Assembly (NCBI GenBank): GCA_052034005.1
Contig: JBPOJB010000039.1
Coordinates: forward strand, 1 to 29,635
DNA: 29,635 bases
DNA from: JAAYDI01 sp052034005
GTDB lineage: Bacteria; Planctomycetota; Planctomycetia; Pirellulales; Pirellulaceae
Direction of reading: 5' to 3'
Every line of letters begins with the position of its first letter. Position 1 is the stretch's first letter. Positions 1 through 10,300 of this stretch are shown here, piece after piece. Made by a program: the position numbers and the translations under genes. The notes beneath the pieces are model-generated. The model saw only the letters and a list, made by a program, of their open reading frames with translations, had not been told where the DNA came from and ran no database searches.

Positions 1-2
1 TG

Positions 3-777
3 CGTGCGGTCGGCACCTCGCAACGGGAGGTTCTGGACTTGATGCAGGGCGTGTCGAGTGCGTTGCGCGGAGTCTGGCCGCTCGTGCGCCAGCAAGGCCT
101 GGAGAAACTGTTGGGAACGCTACGCTCCGAGCAAGAGCAAGTGTTTCAGCAGCTGACGGCCGAGATCACGGCTTCCAGCGATACGGTCGAAGTGGAACTG
201 GGCGCGCATGGCTTTGAACCACCTCGTGATCTGGCAGGATGGGAAGAACTCGCGCGGATCGTGGAACGGGAACCCGGTGCGCAGACGATTGAGGGAATCT
301 ACCGCTGGGCCATCGCGTGGGCCAAACGCGAGATCCTCCGCTGCCGCATTGCGCGCGGCGACCTGCCCGCGCCAGGTGGAAGCGGCGCGCTGGAAGCCGA
401 CCCTCAGATGCCGAGTGACGCGGGCATCCGGCGCGATGAACACGATCCCAAGATCGCCTCGTGCCTTGGCAAGCGCATCTACCTGGGACACGATACGCAG
501 GTCAGCCGGCTGTTCTGGCTGTTGGCCGAAGCGGTGGGGCGCGCGAGGTCACTGGCCGAGGTGCAGCGGGCGGTCGATGGCATGGAAACCACGCGCGACA
601 TGGATGCGACCGGAGATGAGTTCCAACGTGCCAGCCAGCGTGTGCGCAAGGCCATCGCCAAGTTGCGGCAGGCGCTCCGCGAAAACCGTGCTGACACGCA
701 TCTGCTGATCGTGCGCCCACGGCGACGCCCGCACCCCGGAATACACGATGGTGCTGCGCTTTGGCGAGCAGCACTGA
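3..777 (+). CDS. Hypothetical protein, 5'-partial, probably frameshifted near its end
   Basis: The frame is open from the window edge, so the gene starts upstream; the TTG/ATG at 39/42 need not be its start. I do not recognise the family. The product is helical and charged, with a basic segment ending in KAIAKLRQALRENRADTHLLIV (codons about 648-713). After about 711 this frame becomes Arg/Pro-rich with poor third-position GC, while the frame ending at 775-777 becomes almost pure G/C in third positions and reads GDARTPEYTMVLRFGEQH before TGA. That switch suggests an indel between about 711 and 717, with the original stop at 775-777. Seen: the codon-position switch. Inferred: the frameshift, which could also be a sequencing error. 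Read without the shift, the frame runs on to 1181 through an unrelated metallo-beta-lactamase fragment. Confidence 0.5.
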
Positions 778-804
778 ACCGCATCCCCATGCACTTGGTC
801 GTTC

Positions 805-1181
805 GCGTGGTTATCCCAAACCTCGCCTCTGGTGCGCCGTTCCTGGTCGATGACCGGGATGAAATCGTGCCGGGCCTGCACGCGCACCTGACCGGCGGGC
901 ACACCCGCGGCCACTTGGCGCTGGTGTTCGAATCGGCCGGTCAGTCGGCCATCTATCTGGGCGACATCTGCCCCTCCACCGCGCACCTGAGACGGATGTG
1001 GAATCTGGCCTATGACACCTTCCCGCTCGATACGCGGCGCCGAAAACCACAACTGCTCGGGGAAGCCGCGGACCGCGGCGCATGGGTGCTCTGGAATCAT
1101 GACCCGACTCTCGCCGTCAGTCGCATCGTACGAGATGCCCGACGCGAGTTCGTCCCGTTCGACGGGCGGGACATCCTCTGA
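805..1181 (+). pseudogene. Metallo-beta-lactamase-fold hydrolase, C-terminal remnant
   Basis: The translation holds the C-terminal half of a metallo-beta-lactamase fold: DEIVPGLHAHLTGGHTRGH (the His-bearing TGGHTxGH loop), then AIYLGDICPSTAHL (Asp of motif 4), then VLWNHDP (the last His). The N-terminal half with the HxHxDH metal site is absent; upstream sequence in this frame is unrelated. The piece has no recognisable start or ribosome-binding site, so it is most likely a deletion remnant joined by chance to the upstream open frame. The alternative, a genuine fusion running through from upstream, is less likely because third-position GC drops in this frame between about 715 and 800. Known of the family: both halves are needed for the dinuclear metal centre, so this fragment should be inactive. 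Confidence 0.6.
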
Positions 1182-1269
1182 GCCGCGGGGACCAGGCGAC
1201 GCAGCGGAACCTGTTTCTACGCAGCAACTTACTGCACGTGCGCTCCGGGTTCGCGCGGCGTGCGGCAAC

Positions 1270-1298
1270 TTGACTCGGCTTATCGATATGGCCATAAT
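1270..1298 (+). promoter_or_regulatory. Sigma-70-type promoter for the megasynthase gene
   Basis: TTGACT (1270-1275), a 17-base spacer and CATAAT (1293-1298) match the -35 and -10 consensus at 5 of 6 positions each. This lies in a locally AT-richer patch of the 216-base gap before the megasynthase start and would give a leader of about 90 nt. It is the best promoter match I noticed in the window. Confidence 0.6.
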
Positions 1299-1397
1299 TG
1301 CGATTCGTGATGTATCCGTTTGCGGGAAGCCTGTGGAGCAGCCCCAGCTGAATTCGTGAGAGGAGCGCGTGCACGGGACCGCTGGAGGTCCGAGGCG

Positions 1398-4300
1398 ATG
1401 GCATATTACCTGCTCAGTGGTGCGACGGGTCTGGTTGGTCGGTACCTGTTGGCGGGCCTGCTTGACGCGGGCATGCAGGTCGCGGCGATCGTAAGGCCTC
1501 GCAAGCACGAATCGGCGGTCGACCGGATGGAGTCGGTCATGGGCCATTGGGAGCAGCGGCATGGTCGGCCGCTGCCGCGTCCGGTGGTGCTTGTGGGCGA
1601 TCTTTGCCAGCCGCGTCTCGGCTTATCGGACGCGGATTTCGCGTGGGTGGCTGGCCACTGCGGCGCGGTGGTACATGCGGCGGCGAGCATGAAGTTCCGC
1701 GAGGACAAGCAGGGGGAGCCTTTCCGCAGCAACATCGACGGGACGCGCAACATCCTGGAGCTCTGTCGCGACGCGTCGCTCCGCGCGTTTCACTACGTTT
1801 CGACAGCCTTCGTCTGCGGTTTGCGGCAGGGGCGTGTCTTGGAAACCGAGTTGGATTTGGGCCAGGAGCTGGGCAACGTCTACGAGAAGAGCAAGCTCGA
1901 GGCGGAGAAGCTGGTCCGCGCTGCCGCGTACCTGGACTCGGTCACGATCTATCGACCGACCAGCGTCATCGGCGATTCGCGAACCGGGTACGTGACGAAC
2001 TATCACGGTTTCTATCTGCCCTTGCAGCTGGCGCATGCGATCTGTGGGATGATCCCGCCGCGCCAGATGGGCGACCGATTCTTCGCGCGGCTCGGGCTGG
2101 ACGGATCGGAGGGCAAGAACTTCGTCCCGATCGACTGGCTCGCATCGGCGATCGTCCATCTCGTCTTGCAGCGCGACTATCATGGCGCGACGTACCATCT
2201 GGCCAACCCGCAACCGGTCCGCGTCAGCCTGATTCAAGCGGTCGTGCAGGAGGCGATCGAGCGTTACGCGTCGCGCCGGTTGGTTGCGGACGTGGAGGCC
2301 GGCGAGCTGGATGCGTACGAGGCGCTCTTCCACGAATACATGTCCATCTATCGGTCCCATTGGCGGGACGATCCGACATTCGACATGACGTTTGCCCGGC
2401 CCGCGCTGAGCCACCTGCCGTGTCCCGAGGTGGATCACGAGATGTTGTTGCGGGTCGCGCGCTATGCGATCGAGAACAATTTCAGTCAGCCCCGGTTCCA
2501 GGCGTCGGGAGGAGTCGCCGCGGCGCGCGGCAGCCGGGACAACCGATCGTCTGGCGGCCGACGCGATCTGCCCGAGGCGCCGGGGCCCGTGGTCGGGGGG
2601 CCGATCGAGGGCCCTGACGGCGATCAGTCGCTGGAGGATCCGAGTCTCTCTGCGGACATCCCGATCGCGATCATCGGGATGGGTTGCCGGCTCCCGGGGG
2701 CGGACAATCTCGAGCAGTTCTGGGAGCTGCTCCTGGCGGGCCGGTGCATGGTCGGCGAGCTGCCGCCCGACCGGCTGGACGTCGACTTGTACTACGACCC
2801 GCGGCAGGGTGTGCGTGGCAAGACCTATTCCAAGCTGGGCGCGATCGTGTCCCACCGCGACGTGGACTGGCGCGTCTGTCCGCTGTCGGACGAACTGGTG
2901 GGCTCGGTGGACGTGGTACATCGTGTCATGTGTGACACGGCGGCCGCGGCCTTTCGGCATGCGCGGCTCGACCCGTTCAACCTGCCGCTGCGCAACGTCG
3001 GCGTGTACATCGGGCACGCTCAGGGGAGTCGTCTCGGGGGCGACCTGACGTACGGCACCTGCATCGAGGAGGCGGCGCAGTTCCTGCGGGAGGTGGAGGG
3101 GTTCGCCGCGCTGCCGCCGGGCCAGCAGGACGAGGTCATCCGCGAGCTGGTCGACCGGGTGCGCCGCGCGCAGCCGACCCCGGCCGCGAACAACCGCGAC
3201 GTACGCTGCAACATGGCGGCCGGGGTGATCAGCAAGGCTTTCGGGCTGACCGGCCCCTACCTGGCCATCAACTCGGCTTGTGCCTCGTCGCTGCAGGCGC
3301 TGCTGTTGGCTGCGCGAGCGCTCCAGCTGGGGCGCGTCGACATGGCCGTCGCGGGTGGCGCCTCGGACTGCAAATCGGACACGCTGATCCTGTTCTCGCA
3401 CGCGCGATCGATGAGCGCGACCGGTTCACGCCCGTTTGACAGTTCGGCGGACGGCTTGATTGTGGGCGAAGGCTATGTGGCGCTGGTGCTGAAGACGCTG
3501 GAGCGCGCGCTGGCTGACGGCGATCCGATCCAGGCCGTCGTGCGCGGGCTGGGCGTCTCCTCGGACGGCAAAGGCAAGAGCCTCTGGGCGCCGCTCAAGA
3601 GAGGCCAGCTCAAGGCGATGGAGCGGGCCTACCGCGGGAGCGTCGAGTTGGCCGGGCTGCAGTATATCGAGGCGCATGCCACCGCCACGCAGTTGGGTGA
3701 CGCCACCGAACTCAACACGCTGACGGAGATCCTGTCCCGGCACTTGCCGCCGGGCAAGAAGATCCCCGTCACGAGCGTCAAGGCCAACATCGGGCACACG
3801 CTCGAGACCGCCGGGATCGCCGGCGTCATCAAGGCCGTCCTCTGCATGCAGCACGGCATGATCGCTCCGGCAGTCAACCTGTCGGAGCGGAACCCGAAAA
3901 TCGACTGGGACCGCGCCCCGATCTACATCCCGACGACGCCCACCCCTTGGCCGGCGCCGGCGGACGGGTCGCCGCGGCGGGCGGGCGTCAACGCGTTCGG
4001 CATCGGCGGGCTGAACATGCACGTCGTGCTGGACGATTTCAACGCGCAGACCCATCGGTTGGTCGATGCCGGCGCGCGGTCCAGCGCGTCGCGCGGGCGC
4101 CGCGGGGCGGATGACGAAGCGATCGCCGTGATCGGCCTGGGGTGCATTCTTCCAGGGGCTCAGAACCCGGCCGCCTATTGGGACCTGCTCGTCTCCGGGC
4201 GCAATCCGAAGTGCGACGTGCCGGCCGACCGCTGGCGGGCGGACCTGGCGTACGAGCCCGGGTCGCGGGGGCCGTTTCGCAGCTGCGCGACGCGCGGCGG

Positions 4301-7300
4301 CTTCATCACCGATTTCACGTACGACTGGCGCGCACACAAGCTGCCTCCCAAACAGATTGCGCAGGCCGATCCGCTGCAGTTCATGTTGCTCGACGCCGCC
4401 AGCCAGGCGCTGCACGACGCGGGCTACGACCAGCGCCCGTTTGACCGGTCGGCGGTCAGTGTGGTGGTGGGCACCGAGTTCGGCGGTGATTTCGCGTTCC
4501 GGCTGCAGATGGGCCTCCGCCTGCCGTCGCTCCAGCGGCTGATCACGCAGCTGCTATGCAGCCGCCACGTGGCGGCCGAGCGCGCGGAGTCGATCGCGGC
4601 GCAGTATGCTGAGCGGCTCATCTCGCATTGGCCGTCCTTGATCGACGAAACGGGCAGTTACAGCACCAGCACGCTGGCGTCGCGGATCTCCAAGACATGG
4701 GACCTGGCGGGAGGCGCGGCGGCCATCGACGCCGGGTCCGCATCCGCGCTCTCGGCCGTCGCCGTGAGCATCGACATGCTGCTCTCGGGCGACTGCGACA
4801 TGGTCATCTGCGCAGCCGGGCAGCGGCGCATGGGTCTGCCCACGTACGAGAGGCTGTCGATGGCCGGTCTGCTCGCCTCCGAGGACCCGCCGCGGTCGGT
4901 GTTCGACGCCTCCTACGATGGATTCCTGCCCGGCGAAGGCGTCGGCGCCGTCCTGCTCAAACGGCTCTCCGACGCCCGCCGCGACGGGGACCGGATCCGC
5001 GCCGTGATTCGGGGCGTCGGGGCGGGGCATGGCACGTCCTCGGGCACGGCGCTGCAACTGGCCATTGACCGGTCGCTCCAGATCGCGCGTCTCGCGCCGC
5101 AGGACCTGGCGGTCATGGAGTACGGCGGGGGTAGCGCGCCGGAAATCAACGCCGTCCAACTCGCTGCGATTGCGGCCGTTCACAGTCGCGCGCCGCGGCG
5201 GGAGCCGCTGCTGCTCAGCTCCGTCACAGGCCAGATCGGCCACGCGGACGGCGCGTCCGGCATGGCGTCCTTGATCAAGGCTGTGCTCGAAGTGGAGCAG
5301 GGCCAGGTGCCGGCCACCGTGGGATTCGACACGCCGGCGCCGGTGCTGGCCGCACAGGCGGGCCTGTTGCAGCCGGTCGCCCGGCCGACTGCAATCGGAG
5401 CGCTCACTCCCACTGGCCGGCGTGCCGCCGGCGTGTGCGGGTGCTCGCGGGCCCTGGCCTACCACCTGGTGCTGGAACAGGGCGAGCCCGTCCCGGTCTC
5501 CGCGCCGGCGTTCTCCGCCGCCGGCGCTTCGGTGCCCGCGGCCGATCTGGCCGAGGGCCGTATCTGCCGCCTCGGCGCGGCCTCGTACGACCAGCTGTGC
5601 CGCCGGTTGGACAGCGCGCTTGCGGACCCGAGGGCGGACTACGAAGAGGCGCGGCGCCGCGTGTTCCAGCCGCAGGATACCATCCGGCTGGCCACCGTTG
5701 CGGAGTCTCCCGAAACGCTCCGACACAAGTGGTCGGTGGCGCGTCAGCAGGTCGGGAATGCGGCATCGCAGACCGTGTTGGACAGGCAGGGGATCTTCTG
5801 CCGCACGCTGCCGCACACGCCGCCGCGGATCGTCTTGGTATTTGCCGGCCAAGGTTCCCAGTATCCGGGCATGCTCCGGCAGCTGATTGCCGAGGACCCG
5901 GCGGCGGCCGACGCCCTGCGCGCGGCCGACGACATCTGGAGCCGACACTGGAACGGATCGTTTGCCGCGCTCGCCTGGGCCGATCCATCGCTGCTGGGCA
6001 CGGACGTGTGGGCAACGCAGGCGAGCGTGTTACTGGCCGACTACATTGTCCATGCGGCGGTGAAGGGGCGGGGGATCGACGGGGCGCTGGTGCTGGGACA
6101 CAGTTTCGGCGAATACGCCGCGCTGACCGCCGCCGGCGCGTGGGATCTCGACACGGCCCTGATGGTGACGCGCGCCCGGTGCGATGGGATTGCCGCCTAC
6201 GCCGCGGACCGCGGCGGCCTGATGGCCACCACGGCCGAACCCGAGCTGATCGAACAGATGCGCATGCGGATCACCGAGCCCCTGTTTGTCGCGAACCACA
6301 ACGCGCCGGATCAAACGGTGGTGGGCGGATCGTCCGCCGGGCTGGAACAGCTTGCCGCGCTGTTGCAGGCAGCCTCGCACCGGACCCGGCTGCTGCCCGT
6401 GCCGTGCCCATTCCACACGCCCCTCATGCGCGACGCGGCCGCGCCGCTGGAGAAAGCGCTGCAGAGTGTGGAGATCCGTGCCCCCGCCCTGCCCATGGTC
6501 AGCATCGTCACCAACCGGCTGGTTCACACGCCGGCCGAGATCCGGGCCAACCTGGTGGCACATCTCACCGCGCCGGTCCGCTACGTCGAACTGATCCGCT
6601 CGCTGGCTGCTCAGTCACCAACCGTCTTCGTGGAAATCGGCCCTGGCCAGGTGCTCACACACCTGCATGAACGAATTCTCGACGGCCGCGACGCGGCGTG
6701 GATCCCCACCGACCACAAGAGCCGCCCCGGCCGCCAGCAGATCGACAACGTCCAAGCACTGCTCGAGTGCGTTGGTGCGTTCGATCCGAACCGCACGCCG
6801 GCCGCCCCCGGCACTCGATTCTCCACAGAGCACACGGAGACTCCCGAGATCATGTCCGCCGTAAGACACCCGATCCTCCGCTTTGACGCGACCGTGCGGC
6901 GGCGCGAGAGAATGCGTCGGAGCGCCATGTCAGCCGCCGCGCGCGACCGCCTCGAGCCGCCGACCACGAAGGACATCCCGGCCACCTCGGCCTCGGCTGA
7001 CCCGACGCGCTCAGCGATCGCCGAGCGCCCGGGCTCGCCCAAGGTATCGTCATCACCTCCGGCAGCTGCACTCGGAGGCACGCCACTCTCCGCCGCGCCG
7101 CTGCCCGCCGCCGCAGTGCCCGCACGGCAAGCCCCGCCGGCGCCCACGCAACAACCCGTGAACGCCGTCGCCATGGTACCCGCGCCCGCACCGGCCATCG
7201 AGCTGGAGCGGTTTCTCATCAACTTCGTGGTGGAGCAGACCGGCTACCCGCCGGAGGTGGTCGAGCTGGATGCGGACCTGGAGGCGGATCTGGGCATCGA

Positions 7301-10300
7301 CAGTATCAAGAAGGCCCAGCTCTTCGGCGAGCTGCAGGAGTACTTTGACGTCACGCCGACGGATAACCTGACGCTGGACGACTTCCCCACCCTGCGCCAC
7401 GTGCTCGACTTTCTCGCCGCCGTCCCCGCAGGTCAGGGGCTGCGGGGCGGCGCCGTCTTGGACGTGACTGCGCCACTGCCGACAGCCGCGGCAACGGCGG
7501 CAGCCTCAGCAGCCGCCGCGCCGGCGCCGGCTCGACCAACATTTGCACGAGAGCCGGTGCCGGTTGCGCCGATGGCGGCCGCCGCATCGCCCGGACTGCC
7601 GCCTTCCGAGCTTGAAAAATTCCTGGTCAACTTCGTGGTGGAGCAGACCGGCTACCCGCCGGAGGTGGTCGAGCTGGATGCGGACCTGGAGGCGGATCTG
7701 GGCATCGACAGCATCAAGAAGGCCCAGCTCTTCGGCGAGTTGCAGGAGTACTTTGACGTCACGCCGACGGATAACCTGACGCTGGACGACTTCCCCACCC
7801 TGCGCCACGTCGTCGACTTCCTGTCGGACGCGGAGGGTTCCGTCCATTATTGGCGGGTGGAGCATGGCGCAGTGACGGCCGCATCGCACTGGTCGTCGCA
7901 GGAGCTTGCCGCCGACCTGCTGGCCGCGCCGTCACCGTCGGCGGCCGTCCCGCCGCCCGGCGCCGGTGCCCGGTACGACCTGGATGACACCCGCGAGCAG
8001 TTCGCTCAGCGGTTCGTGATGCGTACGGTCCCGGCGCCCTGGCCCGTCGAGGCGCGCGCATCCGGGCCGCCGTACGGACCTGCGCTGGTGGTCGGAGACA
8101 ATCCGGAGGCGGACGCGTTGCGCGCCCGCCTGGCGGCCGCCGGCGCATCGGTTGGTACACTGGCCGTGACGGGCGACCTTGATCGGGACCTGCGGTCATT
8201 CGACGAGCTGTTTCGTCGGCAACCGATCTATCATCTGTTTCTGACGACGGCGCGGGACGCCGACGCGATGTGTGTGCGGAGCCACGCGGATTGGGTGCGT
8301 CGGTATCAGCGTGGGGTGCTCTGGCCTTATTTCCTGTGCCAGCGCTGGGTGACGCTGGCCGGCGAGGCCGGTTTGTTGGACAAGATCACCGCGGTCGCGT
8401 TGACGAACTTGGGCGGCGACGTTGGGTTCTCGGGGCGCGTGGCCGCGCCGGAGGGCGGCGCGCTGACCGGGCTCATGAAAGCGATGTACTTTGAAATCGC
8501 GATCTTGCGCAGCCATCCGGGCTTCCGGGCCAAGGCCATTGACGCGCCGCCGGAGGCGCCGCCGGATGTGTTGGCGGATCAGGTCGTTCGCGAACTGGTG
8601 GCCAACACGGTCGACTACGAGCTGGCCTTCGTGGGTGGCGAGCGGTTTCTGCAGCGCGCGGAGCCGGCCGCCGCCACCCCACGACCGGTGGCCGACATCC
8701 GCTACGGCGCCACGTGGGTCGTGACCGGGGGTGCCCGCGGGATCACCGCCGAATGCGTATTCGAGCTAGGAAAACGCTTCGGCCTGGACCTCCACCTGGT
8801 CGGCACGAGCCCCCTGCCCTCCATCGACCCGACCTGGCGCAGCCTGTCGGACCAGCAGATGAAGGCGCTGCGCTCGGAAACGCTGGCGAGCGCACGTCAG
8901 GCGGGCCAGTCGCCGCCCGAAGCCTGGGAACGCATCGAGAAGGCGATCGAGATCGACCGGTCCCTCCGCCGCTTCGCCGATGCCGGCCTGCGCGTGACCT
9001 ACCACACGTGCGACGTCGCGGATCGCGACGCCGTCGCTATGCTGCTGGATCGCATCCGCCGGCAGGCCGGCCCGATCGAAGGCGTCCTGCACGGCGCGGG
9101 CATCGATCGCTCGTGCCGCTTCGAGAAGAAGAGCCGCGCAAACGTGGTCGCCACGATCGGCGCGAAAGTCGCCGGCGCGTATCACCTCATGACCCTCACC
9201 GACGACGACCCGGTGCGGCACTTCATCGGGTTGGGATCGATCAGCGGGCGTCTGGGCAGCAACGGACAAACCGACTACTGCCTCGCCAGCGACATGTTGA
9301 GCAAGCTCACGTCCTGGTACCACCAGCGTCGGCCCGACTGTCACGCCGTCACGCTGCATTACCACGCGTGGGACGAGGTGGGGATGGCTTTCCGCCCGCA
9401 GACGAAGGTGGCACGGCAGATGCGCGGAGCGCCGGCGAGCATGCCCAAGCGGGAAGGCGTCGAGCACCTGCTGCGCGAACTCTATGCCGGACCGTCATGC
9501 ACCGAGGTGATGATCACCAACTGGGATTACTACCTCCGGTTCTATCCCGATCCGCGGCCGGCCGGGCGCGCGGAGCGGCCGGGCGCGACCGCCCGCGCGG
9601 AGGCCGGCGGCGCCCCCGAGGTTCGTCGCGGTGCGCTCGCCCAACGGTTCGTTCTGCGGGCCTTGGAAGACCCGCTGCCAACGCCCTCCGGCAGTGTCCT
9701 GCGATTGGACGGGCCGGCCTACATCCTGGGCCGGAACCCGACTGCGTGGGCCCTGAAGCAACAGCTGGAAGCGTTGGGCACGACGGTCCATCTGCTGCCC
9801 GGCGACGGCGACCTGCCGGCCGCGATCGCGGCGCTCGAGTCCCTCTGGCGCGAGGCGCCCGCCTGCAACCTGTTCCTGATGACGGCGCGGGACGATGACG
9901 CGTCCGAGCTGTCGAGCAAGTCGCAGTGGCAGCGGCGGCGGACGCGCGGGATTTTGATCCCGTTTGGCGTGGCGCAGCATTGGTGCAAGTTGCGCCGCGC
10001 GGCGCCGCCCGCCGGTCGGCCGACGCTGGTGGCCGTCACGTCGCTGGGTGGCGACTTCGGCTTCCAACGCCGACCGTTCGCGCCCGAGGGGGGCGCGCTG
10101 GCGGGGTTGCTCAAGGCGCTCCACATCGAGGGTCTGCGCAGCGAGGCGAGTCGGCTGCGGGTCAAGGTGATCGATGCGCCGGCCGATGACGCGCCCGCAG
10201 CGGTTGCCGAGGCCGTCTGCCGCGAACTGGCGGCCGAGCGGCCGCAGATCGAAGTCGGCTGGATCGCCGGCCGCCGTTATGCCGTGCGCAGCGTGCGGCA

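Noticed and set aside
39..1181. A single 380-residue fusion protein
   Set aside because: The C-terminal part is half a metallo-beta-lactamase fold, and coding signal leaves this frame near 711, so two damaged genes explain it better.
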